A stretch of 64,000 nucleotides of DNA from QHXW01 sp035280425 (GCA_035280425.1 DATEFW010000003.1:51431-115430); one strand, 5' to 3'. Positions 1-8,640 are shown, counted from the stretch's first letter. Notes: generated from the letters alone by a model not told the origin. Translations and numbers: made by a program.

Positions 1-1036
1 CTTTTCCGTCCAGATGAAAACTGGCGCTGGTGTCTTCATCGGAATAGGAAAAAACGCCCAGGCGGTCGAACTGTGCCGCTTCGACAAACTGGCAAAGTTC
101 TCGAAAATCGCGTTCAGTTTCTCCCGGGAAGCCGACGATCATGCTGGTGCGGATAGCGACGCCGGGAATCGTGCGGCGGATGCGCTCGATGAGCTTCAAA
201 AAGATATCACCGGACGCGCCGCGCTTCATACGCCTTAAGACCTGGGCGCTTGCGTGCTGCAGCGGCATGTCGATGTACTTCACCAGGGCCGGATGCCCGG
301 CGATCGTGTCCAGAAGTTTCTGGGTGACTTTGTTTGGATACGCGTAGAGAAAACGGATCCATTTTTCCTCGGGCGTCTCGATCTCCGCGAGACGTGCGAG
401 CAACGCGGCCAGGCCGTCTTTTATTCCGAGGTCTTCGCCGAAGCAGGTCGTGTCCTGGCCGATGAGATTGATTTCTCGCACGCCCTGCCGGAACAGGCGC
501 GAGGCTTCGGCGACGACGGATTCAAACCTGCGGCTGCGGAACTTCCCGCGATACTGCGGAATGACGCAGAACGTGCAGGGATGATCGCAGCCCTCGGCGA
601 TTTTTACGTAGGCGAAATGGCGCGGCGTCGCCAGAATCCGGGGCGTGAGGTCGTGATAGAGATACGGCTCAAGCGGGTTCGGCGCGACGTCAATGCCTTC
701 GCACAGCGGGACGATATGCGCGATTTCGTTGGTTCCGACGACTGCATCCACCTCAGGCATTTCGCGACGGATCTGGTCGCGGTAGCGCTCCACCAGGCAG
801 CCGGCGACAATCAGCTTTTTTGCCCGGCCGATTTTTTTGTACTCGGCCATCTCGAGAATGGTGTCGATGGATTCCTTCTTAGCCGGGTCGATGAAGCTGC
901 ACGTGTTGACCACGAGTACGTCAGCTTGGTCGGGATGAGGCGTGAGCTCGTGGCCGCGAACGGCGAGCTGGCCCATCATGACCTCGCTATCCACCAGATT
1001 TTTGGGACAACCCAAGCTGATAAAGCCGATCTTCAA
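1..1036 (-). CDS. rimO: Ribosomal protein S12 methylthiotransferase RimO (C-terminus cut by window edge)
   Basis: Radical-SAM enzyme that, in the known family, adds a methylthio group to the conserved aspartate of ribosomal protein S12. The minus-strand frame opens with a TTG codon at 1036 preceded by a GAGGA ribosome-binding site and reads MKIGFISLGCPKNLVDSE, the N-terminal UPF0004 signature of the MiaB/RimO family. A second cluster-binding cysteine lies in VVNTCSFID. The radical-SAM motif is CDHPCTFC, followed by VIPQYRGKF (around 540-600), the spacing used to hold the catalytic 4Fe-4S cluster. The VDSE and CSFID forms point to RimO rather than MiaB. About 345 codons are present, so roughly the last quarter, including the TRAM domain, lies outside the window. 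Confidence 0.93.
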   Translation of the reverse strand, partial: MKIGFISLGCPKNLVDSEVMMGQLAVRGHELTPHPDQADVLVVNTCSFIDPAKKESIDTILEMAEYKKIGRAKKLIVAGCLVERYRDQIRREMPEVDAVVGTNEIAHIVPLCEGIDVAPNPLEPYLYHDLTPRILATPRHFAYVKIAEGCDHPCTFCVIPQYRGKFRSRRFESVVAEASRLFRQGVREINLIGQDTTCFGEDLGIKDGLAALLARLAEIETPEEKWIRFLYAYPNKVTQKLLDTIAGHPALVKYIDMPLQHASAQVLRRMKRGASGDIFLKLIERIRRTIPGVAIRTSMIVGFPGETERDFRELCQFVEAAQFDRLGVFSYSDEDTSASFHLDGK

Positions 1037-1138
1037 GTGAATTCCTCGGAGGCGTGGTGCTCAGAACCAGGATATCATGCCGCAGTTTTTAGCCCGAAGT
1101 TACATTTTTTCGCGCTCGGGCTCGGGTAAGCTCAATTT

Positions 1139-1750
1139 ATGGCGCGGCTGGCCGTGGTTGGGTTGTTTATACTTTTCGCGGCGCTCGGGATCTGCCAGGC
1201 GCCCGAGTCCAAGCCGATGAACGAACCCGCGCTGCCTTTCTACGACTGGAAGGCATGTCCGTTCGAGGGCTGTGCTTACCGGGAATGGAAAGCGCGCAAA
1301 ACGATTGTGGTGTATGACACGTGGAAGGAGAGTCGAAAGCCGGTCGCTCACTTATCCCCAGGAGATTCAGTTTTAGGATTAACGGGGGTGGTCATCACGT
1401 TCAAGCCCGGCGTGATCCGGATGGATCGTGATCTGCCGGACCAGGATCTCAAACGCGGCGAAACGCTTTTGACGTACACGTACCGAGGCGAGGGTGTCTC
1501 GGCGGTCTGGTTCAAAGGCCGGTACTACGACGACTTCGACATCTCATTTGCCAGGTGGCCAGACGGGCAGGGCTGTGGCGGCGCACACTGCGCAGCCACC
1601 TACGTCGATTTAGGCAGAAAAATCTGGTGGGCCGAGGTGAAGCCCGGCGCGGGCCGTACCGGCTGGGTGAACATGAACGAAGCCGAGTTCGACGGAGTGG
1701 ACCTGCTGGCGGAGCTGGATTTTTTCGCCAGGTCCAAACAAAATCTATGA
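1139..1750 (+). CDS. Secreted hypothetical protein, SH3-like
   Basis: A 203-residue protein of unknown function. Residues 1-20 form a signal peptide (MARLAVVGLFILFAALGICQA), so it is probably exported. The mature part has paired cysteines (CPFEGC near residue 40 and CGGAHC near residue 145) and alternating beta-like segments with W and G, such as WWAEVKPGAGRTGWVNM. That pattern resembles bacterial SH3-like folds, but this is only an impression. The stop codon overlaps the start of the next gene (ATGA at 1747-1750), so the two are probably translated together. No enzymatic motif is visible. Confidence 0.75.
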   Translation: MARLAVVGLFILFAALGICQAPESKPMNEPALPFYDWKACPFEGCAYREWKARKTIVVYDTWKESRKPVAHLSPGDSVLGLTGVVITFKPGVIRMDRDLPDQDLKRGETLLTYTYRGEGVSAVWFKGRYYDDFDISFARWPDGQGCGGAHCAATYVDLGRKIWWAEVKPGAGRTGWVNMNEAEFDGVDLLAELDFFARSKQNL

Positions 1751-2169
1751 AACTCCACACGTATCTCAATTTTGGCGGAAATTGCGAGGAAGCGTTCCGC
1801 TTTTATGAACGGCATCTTGGCGGAAAAATCACCATGCTGGCGCGGCATGGCGAGCTGCCGGATCCCAGCAAGGTTCCAGAGAACTGGAAAAACGCCATAC
1901 TCCACGCCCGCATCACTTTAGCCGGCACCGAATTGCTGGGAGCCGACATTCCGCCGGACCGTTTTCAGCCGATGCGCAGCGCCTATCTTTCGCTTATGCT
2001 CGACAGCAACGAAGAAGCCGAGCGCATTTACCGGCTGCTCTCGGATGGCGGCCAGATCTTCATGCCGATGGAAGAAACATTTTCCGCCAGCCGTTTCGCG
2101 ATGCTGCGGGACAAGTTCGGCACTTCGTGGATGATCCTTCACGAACGTCCGAATCCGCAGAGTGCGTAA
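1747..2169 (+). CDS. VOC-family (PhnB-like) protein
   Basis: A 140-residue protein of the vicinal-oxygen-chelate/glyoxalase superfamily, PhnB type. The start MKLHTYLNFGGNCEEAFRFYERHLGG is the usual opening of this family (beta strand, then CEEAFxFY). The tail FxxSRFAMLRDKFGTSWMIL matches the second paired beta-alpha module. Although the frame stays open upstream to 1555, the ATG at 1747 is the natural start because it begins exactly at the domain and forms a 4-base overlap with the preceding stop. Substrate is unknown; many PhnB-like proteins have no assigned reaction. Length is typical of the family. Confidence 0.87.
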   Translation: MKLHTYLNFGGNCEEAFRFYERHLGGKITMLARHGELPDPSKVPENWKNAILHARITLAGTELLGADIPPDRFQPMRSAYLSLMLDSNEEAERIYRLLSDGGQIFMPMEETFSASRFAMLRDKFGTSWMILHERPNPQSA

Positions 2170-2179
2170 AGCGCTTTTT

Positions 2180-3541
2180 CTACCAGCTATGATCGATGGT
2201 GTTCTTCTGGTACGACTGCGTGAAGTAGAGATTCACTGCCCGCTGTAAATCGGTTTTGCTCATTTGCGGGGCGCGCTTCTCGTAATCGCTGATCGAAATG
2301 ATGATATTGCAGAGATCCATGGGATAGCACGCGCGCAGCTCGCTGCGGCCATCGGAGAGCACCAGGCCGCGAACATAATCCACGGTCTCGGGATCGTAAG
2401 GCAGTTTCTTTTGAATGGCGACGCGGCGCCAGATTTCGTTAAATGTGGGGGCGTCAACCGGCTCGACGAAAACCTTGTTCTGGATACGGCGCAGGAACGT
2501 GGCGTCGGCCAGATCGTCCGGATTCAGGTTGGTGGAAAAAACCACCATCATCTCGAACGGGATTTGGAACTTGATCCCGTAGGAGAGAGTGAGGTAATCG
2601 ACGCGGCGGTCCAGGGGCACGATCCAGCGGTTGAGCAGCTCACGCGGCGAGAGCACCTGGCGGCCGAAGTCGTCGATCAGAAAAATTCCGTTGTTGGCCT
2701 TCATTTGCAGCGGAGCCGCGAACACGCCGCCGGCTTCGTCGTAATGGAGCTCGAGCATGCTGGCCACCAGTTCGCCGCCCACCATGATGAACGGCCGCTT
2801 GCAGGGCACCCAGCGCTGGTCGAGTTCAGGATCTTCTTTATCGACAGTCTGGTGCACTACCGGGTCATAAAGCACGATGATCTTGCTATCCACCTCGACC
2901 GCGTGCGGGATCAGAATCGAATCGCGATACATGCGCAGAAGGCGCTCGGCCAAGCTGGTTTTGCCGTTTCCAGATGGCCCATAAAGGAACAGGGATTTTT
3001 GTGAAACGACCGCCGGGCCAAGCTGGTCGAGCATATGATCGGAAAGCACCATGTCGCTCAACGCATCGCGTAGCGCGCCACGATCGACGTCGACAGTGGC
3101 AGTTTGAGCCTTGGTCGCCAGGTGATAATCGCGAATGGAGACGGGCGCCGGCCCGACGTAGCGGCATACACGGAATCTTTCGGCGGCGAGATCGCGGCCC
3201 GCGGCTGTCAGACTGAACTGGTAGTCTTCACCCACGGCGCCCTTGACCTCCACCAGATGCTGCTGGCGCAGTTCGCGGTAGAGCGCATCGAGAATGGGAA
3301 TGGCGATCTTCAGCGTGCGGCTGGTGACTTCAAGCGTCGAAATGCCGTCCAAGTGCAGATGCCGAAGGATCAGGTCCACCACGACCGATTTGGGAATGCG
3401 CAGGTCGTTGAACCGCATGGGAACGGCCGGCCAAAAGGCCGCGCGGCGCGCGCCGGATTTGTCAGCGCCATTTGTCAAGGTACCGGGATAATTCGGGCTT
3501 GCAGTTGTCGAAACCTGTTGGATCACGCGAAAACTCCGCAA
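2180..3541 (-). CDS. AAA-type ATPase with N-terminal winged-helix region
   Basis: A predicted cytoplasmic ATPase of about 450 residues. Walker A is GPSGNGKTS near residue 190, Walker B is GIFLIDDFGRQ near residue 290, and sensor-1-like FSTNLNPDDLADATFLRRI follows, as in AAA+ proteins. The region before the ATPase (IPKSVVVDLILRHLHLDG to GRDLAAERF) looks like one or two winged-helix domains. Its partner is unknown. The outer start is a TTG at 3541, seven bases after a TTACAT-16-TATGCT promoter-like pair on the minus strand. An ATG at 3418 begins exactly at the conserved part (MRFNDLRIPKSV) and is a good alternative, because the first 41 residues look unstructured. The gene is divergent from mrp. 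Confidence 0.85.
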   Translation of the reverse strand: MRSFRVIQQVSTTASPNYPGTLTNGADKSGARRAAFWPAVPMRFNDLRIPKSVVVDLILRHLHLDGISTLEVTSRTLKIAIPILDALYRELRQQHLVEVKGAVGEDYQFSLTAAGRDLAAERFRVCRYVGPAPVSIRDYHLATKAQTATVDVDRGALRDALSDMVLSDHMLDQLGPAVVSQKSLFLYGPSGNGKTSLAERLLRMYRDSILIPHAVEVDSKIIVLYDPVVHQTVDKEDPELDQRWVPCKRPFIMVGGELVASMLELHYDEAGGVFAAPLQMKANNGIFLIDDFGRQVLSPRELLNRWIVPLDRRVDYLTLSYGIKFQIPFEMMVVFSTNLNPDDLADATFLRRIQNKVFVEPVDAPTFNEIWRRVAIQKKLPYDPETVDYVRGLVLSDGRSELRACYPMDLCNIIISISDYEKRAPQMSKTDLQRAVNLYFTQSYQKNTIDHSW

Positions 3542-3679
3542 TCAGATTAGCATAATTCGCTTAAAATTCTATGTAATTTCAGCGTAATACATGCGATTTA
3601 CAGACGAATTGCCTCGCGAGCGTGCGCCGTTGACGATAGGGAGCGCTGCCGCCGCTGCCCTAAGTTAATATGAACTTAG

Positions 3680-4498
3680 ATGAGCCCCAATCAACCGAAC
3701 CAACCGCCCAAGCTGCCGATACCCGGCGTCCAGAATCTGATCGCTGTAGGATCGGGCAAAGGCGGCGTGGGAAAAACCACGGTCGCGGTGAACCTCGCGG
3801 TGGCGCTGGGTGCGCTGGGGCACCGGGTCGGGCTGATGGACGCCGACGTCTATGGGCCCAACGTGCCGATGATGATGGGGATCAACAAAACACCCATGGC
3901 TTATGGCGAGCGCATCCAGCCGTTGGAGCATTTCGGCGTGAAGCTGATGTCCATGGGTTTTCTGAGCCCCGGCGACAAGCCACTGGTTTGGCGCGGACCG
4001 ATGCTGCACAGCGTGATTCAACAATTTCTGCGCGGCGTGGACTGGGGCGACCTGGAGTATCTGGTGATCGATCTGCCGCCGGGAACCGGCGATGTGCAAT
4101 TGACGCTGATTCAAACCGCGCCGGTGACCGGAGCGGTGGTGGTGACCACGCCTTCCGACGTGTCACTTGAGGACGCGCGGAAGGCCGTTCACATGTTCAA
4201 TCAGGTGAAAGTGCCGATTCTCGGCATGGTCGAGAACATGAGTTATCTGGTGTGTCCGCATTGCCACGAGCGGGTCGATGTTTTCTCCACCGGCGGCGGT
4301 GAGCGCACGGCTGGCGAAATGAAGGTGAATTTCTTGGGAGCGCTGCCACTAGACCCGGCCGTGCGGGCGGGCGGCGATTCGGGAAAACCCGTCGCATTGA
4401 GCGAGGGCAATGTTTTCCGCGAGCTGGCTCAGAAAATGATCGACCGTGTTCTGGAACTCGGCCCCATGGTGGGACCGAAGATCGAGATTTCGGAGTAG
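3680..4498 (+). CDS. mrp: Mrp/ApbC/NBP35-family iron-sulfur cluster carrier ATPase
   Basis: P-loop ATPase that binds and transfers Fe-S clusters to apoproteins in the cytosol. The deviant Walker A GSGKGGVGKTT (residues 23-33) and DADVYGPNVPMMMG are diagnostic of the Mrp group of MinD-like ATPases. YLVIDLPPGTGDVQLTL is the Walker B/switch segment. The cluster-binding CPHC pair sits in YLVCPHCHERVDVFSTGGG. At 272 residues it lacks the N-terminal DUF59 domain found in many bacterial Mrp proteins, giving the short form. The start at 3680 gives MSPNQPNQPPKLPIPGVQ. A second ATG at 3670 is out of frame. The nearby CDGSH protein gene is convergent and also handles Fe-S, so a common theme is possible but not shown. 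Confidence 0.93.
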   Translation: MSPNQPNQPPKLPIPGVQNLIAVGSGKGGVGKTTVAVNLAVALGALGHRVGLMDADVYGPNVPMMMGINKTPMAYGERIQPLEHFGVKLMSMGFLSPGDKPLVWRGPMLHSVIQQFLRGVDWGDLEYLVIDLPPGTGDVQLTLIQTAPVTGAVVVTTPSDVSLEDARKAVHMFNQVKVPILGMVENMSYLVCPHCHERVDVFSTGGGERTAGEMKVNFLGALPLDPAVRAGGDSGKPVALSEGNVFRELAQKMIDRVLELGPMVGPKIEISE

Positions 4499-4506
4499 CT
4501 CCCGGC

Positions 4507-4734
4507 TTATAGCTTCGGTTTCGGCGGCGGAAGGTCGCGCGCTGCCACCTGGCTCTGAAATCCCGTCCGCGCGTGGCTTCCGTCGCAAAACGGCTTGTTC
4601 TGCGATTGGCCGCAGCGACAGAGCGAGATCAGAGTGCGCCCGGCCAGCCCGAACTCCCGGCCTTCGGGATCAACAATCGTGAATTCGCCTTCCACACGGA
4701 GAGGGCCGTTGTGCGCGACCGTAATTTTGGTCAT
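4507..4734 (-). CDS. CDGSH iron-sulfur domain protein
   Basis: A 75-residue small Fe-S protein. The single CDGSH motif is complete: CRCGQSQNKPFCDGSH supplies the three cysteines and one histidine that ligate a 2Fe-2S cluster in mitoNEET-like proteins. The N-terminal half (MTKITVAHNGPLRVEGEFTI) is the beta-rich lead-in usual for the bacterial single-domain type. Its physiological role (redox or cluster transfer) is not established for this subgroup. It converges on mrp, whose stop is only 8 bases away. Confidence 0.92.
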   Translation of the reverse strand: MTKITVAHNGPLRVEGEFTIVDPEGREFGLAGRTLISLCRCGQSQNKPFCDGSHARTGFQSQVAARDLPPPKPKL

Positions 4735-4760
4735 TGCCCAATCGTATCAGACCGTCGCCG

Positions 4761-5549
4761 TCACTTTGGCGGGTTCTGCGGATTGGCCTTCTCGTCCTTC
4801 TTGGGCTGATCGACTGTCGCGCCGAATTCGATGTTGGTGGAAGACTTGAACTGCTTGTAGTCTTCGTACTTCACGATCATGCGCATGCGCTGCGGGCCGG
4901 TCTGGAAATGCAGCGTATCGTCGGCATCGGTGTAGACCGGGAACCAGTACTTGCCGTCCACTTGTTCGCGCAGCGTCTCGAATTTCGGGAACTGGTTGTC
5001 CTCGTTTTTCTTGAGCATGCCGACGCCTTTGCCGTAAGTCTTGACGATCTGGAGGTCGCGATCGTCCACCCAGATCTGGCCTTCGAAGTAGCGCTTGCCT
5101 TTTTCCATCTTTTTCGGCTTGACGGCAAAGACATAGCAGGGGATTTCGTCCGCGTTCTGCTTGCCCAGGTAACGGATTTCATATTCCGGGATCTCGGAAG
5201 AAGTCAGAACGAACGGCTGGACGTCGCGCAGGTCTTGAATGTCCTGTGGCGTCAAAATCAGACGCGTCAGCGTCGATACTGGCGCGCGCACGACTTTCTC
5301 GGCGCGCTTTCCATCAGGCGAAAAGATAACATCCTCGACAATCTCGTAACGCCCGCGGACTGCGCCGGAGTCATCCAGTTCCTGAATCTTGACCGTCTGG
5401 CGATAGGTGTAGTTTTCCCGCGCTTTAGCGAACTCGGCTTCCTTAGCGGCGAACTTCTGGATGATTTCATCCGGATTGACATTGGCGTCCGCGGCCCACA
5501 CCGGCATCGAGAGCGCCGCCAAAAAGCCTGCTAATACGATGGAACGCAT
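4761..5549 (-). CDS. Exported protein of the LolA/outer-membrane lipoprotein-sorting type
   Basis: A 262-residue protein with a clear signal peptide (MRSIVLAGFLAALSMPVWAADA). The mature part is a long run of beta strands with charged edges, such as YTYRQTVKIQELDDSGAVRG, RYFEGQIWVDDRDLQIVKTYG and KYWFPVYTDADDTLHF. This is the layout seen in LolA/LolB-like and MucB-like periplasmic lipid-binding folds. It is probably periplasmic. The lysine-rich, proline-rich tail (DQPKKDEKANPQNPPK) is likely disordered. Precise role is unknown. It lies 24 bases from the acyl-CoA dehydrogenase on the same strand and could be cotranscribed with it. Confidence 0.75.
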   Translation of the reverse strand: MRSIVLAGFLAALSMPVWAADANVNPDEIIQKFAAKEAEFAKARENYTYRQTVKIQELDDSGAVRGRYEIVEDVIFSPDGKRAEKVVRAPVSTLTRLILTPQDIQDLRDVQPFVLTSSEIPEYEIRYLGKQNADEIPCYVFAVKPKKMEKGKRYFEGQIWVDDRDLQIVKTYGKGVGMLKKNEDNQFPKFETLREQVDGKYWFPVYTDADDTLHFQTGPQRMRMIVKYEDYKQFKSSTNIEFGATVDQPKKDEKANPQNPPK

Positions 5550-5573
5550 TTTTTCCTCACTAGACAGACGTAA

Positions 5574-6749
5574 TTACTTCTCCATCAGTTTCTTGGCGAT
5601 GGTCACGAGCTGGATGTTACTCGTGCCCTCGTAGATCCGGCCAATCTTGGCATCGCGGTAGAGTTTCTCGACCGGATAATCCTTCGTAATGCCAACGCCT
5701 CCGAAAATCTCGATGGCCTTCGACGCGACCTTTTCCGCCATCTCGGAGCTGTAATATTTCGCCATGGCCGCTTCAGTGACGAACGGCGTGCCGGCGTCGC
5801 GCAAGCGTGCGGCGTTATAAACCAGCAGGCGCGCGGCTTCGAGTTCCGTCGCCATTTTGGCCAATTGGAACTGCACGCCTTGAAACTCGCCGATCGTTTT
5901 GCCGAACTGCTTGCGCTGTTTGGCGTAGGCCGTGGCATGATCGAGCGCGCCGCGCGCCAAGCCGATCATCTGCGCGCCGATCGCAATGCGCCCCTCGTTC
6001 AGCGTTTCGATGGCGATCTTGTAGCCCTTTCCGACTTCACCCATCACGTTCTCGCGAGGCACGCGGCAATTATCGAGAATCAATTCGCAGGTTGAGGACG
6101 CCCGGATACCCAGCTTGTCCTCTTTCTTGCCCACCTGGAAGCCCGGAAAATTCCGCTCAATGATAAACGCGGTGATGCCGCGATACCCGGCCGCCGGATT
6201 CGCATTGGCGAACAGCAGAAACAGGCCGGATTCGGCGGCGTTGGTGATCCACAGCTTGCGGCCGGTTAGCAGAAAATGATCGCCCTGGTCTTTCGCCTGC
6301 GTGGCCATCGCAAAAGCGTCGGAGCCCGACCCGGCTTCCGAGAGGGCGTAAGAGGCGACCGTGTCCGCCGCCAACTTTGGGAGGTAGCGCTGCTTCTGCT
6401 CGGCGTTCGCCCAGCGCAGAATGGCGTTGTTGACGATGGTGTTCTGCACATCGACGATCACGCCGGCCGATGGATCGACCGCCGACAGCTCCTCGACCGC
6501 GAGCACGCACTGGAAAAAGGTTCCGCCCTGCCCGCCGAATTGCTCCGGAATCTCGATCCCCATGAGTCCCAGCTCGAAAAACTGCCGGATGATGTCTTTC
6601 TTGAACACGCCGGCCTCGTCCATTTCGCGAACGTGGGGCGCAATCTGCTCGCGCGCGAAACGGCGCACGGTCGATTGGAACATCTGTTCTTCGTCGGTGA
6701 GCGCGGTGAGCGGTTGAGGACGGGTTGGTACCTCTGCGCTAACTGGCAT
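5574..6749 (-). CDS. Acyl-CoA dehydrogenase
   Basis: FAD-dependent enzyme that oxidises acyl-CoA to the trans-2-enoyl-CoA, passing electrons to ETF. The 391-residue length, the N-terminal helical domain (MFQSTVRRFAREQIAPHVREMDEAG), the signature YALSEAGSGSDAFAM, KLWITNAAESGLFLLFA and the C-terminal GGVGITKDYPVEKLYRDAKIGRIYEGTSNIQ are all canonical. The last segment holds the catalytic-base glutamate (YEGTSNIQ) of short/branched and butyryl-CoA dehydrogenases. The ending places it near short/branched-chain acyl-CoA dehydrogenases, but the exact chain-length preference cannot be read from sequence. No ETF or other beta-oxidation gene is adjacent. Confidence 0.93.
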   Translation of the reverse strand: MPVSAEVPTRPQPLTALTDEEQMFQSTVRRFAREQIAPHVREMDEAGVFKKDIIRQFFELGLMGIEIPEQFGGQGGTFFQCVLAVEELSAVDPSAGVIVDVQNTIVNNAILRWANAEQKQRYLPKLAADTVASYALSEAGSGSDAFAMATQAKDQGDHFLLTGRKLWITNAAESGLFLLFANANPAAGYRGITAFIIERNFPGFQVGKKEDKLGIRASSTCELILDNCRVPRENVMGEVGKGYKIAIETLNEGRIAIGAQMIGLARGALDHATAYAKQRKQFGKTIGEFQGVQFQLAKMATELEAARLLVYNAARLRDAGTPFVTEAAMAKYYSSEMAEKVASKAIEIFGGVGITKDYPVEKLYRDAKIGRIYEGTSNIQLVTIAKKLMEK

Positions 6750-6857
6750 ACTACCAGTCTAATGCAAGGCGAGCGAGCGTTGGGCTAACGGAAGCGTCTC
6801 AATCCGAGCAGACTTAGGACATTACCGGGCTATCAGTGGTCTATGATTTGCGCTGGA

Positions 6858-7277
6858 TTACGCTAGATCATGCGGGAGCAGGTGAAGCACTTCTCCGTCG
6901 AATTCGGCGACTAGCCAATTGAGGGTGGCGCTGCTAGCTGCTTTCTTTAGCCTTGCGAGCTCTCGGCCACTTATCCCTGCGTTTCCGCCTTTCAGTTGGA
7001 TGAGTCTGACATCCAGAAAATCTGCGTCTTTTCGGCCAAGGCGGAACGCGATCGCGTCGATGATGCCGGTCCGTGGAGCCCCGGTCTTACCTTCAAAGAA
7101 TGCCACACGCCAGCCGTGCTGTTCGCCATACGTCCGCAATGCGGCCTTGCTTGCGGCTTCCGCGACCACCGCTCTTTCACGCGCATTCAGCCACTTCTTA
7201 GTCTGTACCGCTTTAAGCGCAGCCGCGCGTCGCTTCCTAGTACGTGCTGCCTTTTGACCCGCAGTCAATTCCGCCAC
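6858..7277 (-). CDS. Small basic protein with a possible PD-(D/E)XK nuclease core
   Basis: A 139-residue protein that I do not recognise as a named family. The first 30 residues are highly basic (GQKAARTRKRRAAALKAVQTKKW), suiting nucleic-acid contact. The centre reads RTGIIDAIAFRLGRKDADFL followed by DVRLIQLKGG. This gives a G-I-I-D(74) and a Q94-L-K96 separated by a beta hairpin, which is the layout of PD-(D/E)XK nucleases with Q in the E position. The remaining part is helical. It stands alone between acyl-CoA dehydrogenase and ald and shows no toxin-antitoxin partner. Nuclease function is inference from a short motif. Confidence 0.65.
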   Translation of the reverse strand: MAELTAGQKAARTRKRRAAALKAVQTKKWLNARERAVVAEAASKAALRTYGEQHGWRVAFFEGKTGAPRTGIIDAIAFRLGRKDADFLDVRLIQLKGGNAGISGRELARLKKAASSATLNWLVAEFDGEVLHLLPHDLA

Positions 7278-7368
7278 GGCCAGAGGATATCATGTCCACC
7301 TCTTGAGTGGCCAGGCGAAGTCGGCACAAAAGGCTGCTTTCCTAAGCACCGGCCACGATTTAACCGGC

Positions 7369-8481
7369 CTAAAGCACCCCTGCCAGTTCCTTCCACTGGC
7401 GCCCCTGCGACTCCGCAACGCCGGCGTACGTGATGTAGCCCTTGTACGTGTTCACGCCTTCGCGCAGAGCGGCGTGCTCGTCGCAGGCGCGCTCGAGTCC
7501 CTTATTCGCCAGTTCGAGCAAATATGGAAACGTCGAGTTGGTCAGTGCGAACGTGGAGGTGTGCGGAACCGCGGCGGGCATGTTCGAGACGCAGTAGTGC
7601 ACCACGCCATCCACCAGGTAGACCGGCTCGGTGTGGGTCGTCGGATGCGAGGTTTCGAAGCAGCCGCCCTGATCGATCGCCACATCCACCACCACCGCGC
7701 CGCGTTTCATATTGGCGATCATCTGCCGGCGCACGATCTTGGGCGCCGCCGCGCCCGGAATCAGCACCGCGCCGATCACCAGGTCGGCGTGCTTCAAAGT
7801 TTCACCGATCGTAAAAACGTTCGACGCCAGCGTCACGATCTGCCCGTTGAAGATATCGTCCAACTCGCGCAGCCGGTTTAGATTTCGGTCGATGATAGAG
7901 ACGTGCGCGCCCATGCCGACCGCGACTTTAGCCGCGTTGGTGCCCACCACGCCGCCGCCGAGGATCACGATGTTCGCCGGCGCCACGCCCGGCACGCCAC
8001 CGAGCAGCACGCCGCGCCCGCCGTTCGGAGCTTCCAGATACTGTGCGCCCACTTGCACCGCCATCCGCCCCGCCACTTCGCTCATGGGCGTCAGCAGGGG
8101 CAGGGAACCGTCCGTTTCGCGAATCGTCTCGTATGCCACACCACTGACTTTGGATTCAATCAGCCGACTGGTCAGCTCCGGCAGCGGCGCCAGATGAAGA
8201 TACGTGAACAGGATCAGGTCGGCTCGCAGATAGCCGTATTCCGATGGCTGCGGCTCTTTTACTTTGACGATCAGGTCGGCCCGCCGCCAAACCTCGGCGG
8301 CCTTCTGCATAATGCCCGCGCCCGCCTGCATGTACTCGCGGTCGGTAATCGCACTGCCTTCCCCCGCTCGCGTTTCAACCAGCACCTCGTGACCGGCCTC
8401 GCGGAGCGCAACGACGCCGCTGGGCACGAGACCGACGCGTGTCTCGTGATCCTTAACCTCTTTGGGAACACCGATGATCAT
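7369..8481 (-). CDS. ald: Alanine dehydrogenase
   Basis: NAD-dependent enzyme converting L-alanine to pyruvate and ammonium, in either direction. The 370-residue length and the N-terminus MIIGVPKEVKDHETRVGLVPSGV are typical. The Rossmann motif is GGGVVGTNAAKVAVGMGAHVSI, with the NAD-binding aspartate in IDRN. DVAIDQGGCFETSHPTTHTEPVY and VDGVVHYCVSNMPAAVPHTST are conserved catalytic and substrate segments. The C-terminus (LANKGLERACDEHAALREGVNTYKGYIT) is complete. It is divergent from the aroF leader region, with about 100 bases between start codons. Confidence 0.96.
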   Translation of the reverse strand: MIIGVPKEVKDHETRVGLVPSGVVALREAGHEVLVETRAGEGSAITDREYMQAGAGIMQKAAEVWRRADLIVKVKEPQPSEYGYLRADLILFTYLHLAPLPELTSRLIESKVSGVAYETIRETDGSLPLLTPMSEVAGRMAVQVGAQYLEAPNGGRGVLLGGVPGVAPANIVILGGGVVGTNAAKVAVGMGAHVSIIDRNLNRLRELDDIFNGQIVTLASNVFTIGETLKHADLVIGAVLIPGAAAPKIVRRQMIANMKRGAVVVDVAIDQGGCFETSHPTTHTEPVYLVDGVVHYCVSNMPAAVPHTSTFALTNSTFPYLLELANKGLERACDEHAALREGVNTYKGYITYAGVAESQGRQWKELAGVL

Positions 8482-8538
8482 GCCCGTATGTTAAGCAGGC
8501 GGGCGCGTAAGAGCAATCCGCTGTTTACATTAACCTGC

Positions 8539-8568
8539 TTGCATTTCCGGTCGGATCGGGGGTATACT
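8539..8568 (+). promoter_or_regulatory. Sigma-70-type promoter for the aroF leader
   Basis: TTGCAT (8539-8544) and TATACT (8563-8568) are separated by 18 bases, a good match to the vegetative consensus. The predicted transcript would begin close to 8575, only a few bases before the leader-peptide ATG at 8578. Confidence 0.7.
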
Positions 8569-8577
8569 GCCGTTTTG

Positions 8578-8640
8578 ATGTCACGGACCTTCGCCAACTC
8601 GTTTTGGTATCGATTTTGGTACTTTACCAAAGTCGTATAG
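8578..8640 (+). CDS. Aromatic amino-acid leader peptide of DAHP synthase
   Basis: A 20-residue peptide with ATG at 8578-8580 and TAG at 8638-8640. Seven residues are aromatic: F5, then FWYRFWYF at residues 9-16, so consecutive Phe, Trp and Tyr codons occupy 8602-8625. This is the composition expected of a ribosome-stalling attenuator peptide sensing all three aromatic amino acids. It starts nine bases after a -10 box with no Shine-Dalgarno, so translation is probably leaderless or nearly so. Its stop codon abuts the 5' strand of the antiterminator. The gene immediately downstream is the first enzyme of aromatic biosynthesis, which fits exactly. Confidence 0.88.
   Translation: MSRTFANSFWYRFWYFTKVV

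Noticed and set aside
254..1129. A 291-codon plus-strand open frame
   Set aside because: It is antisense to rimO, whose minus frame carries CDHPCTFC and LGCPKNLVDSE. It also contains no recognisable domain.
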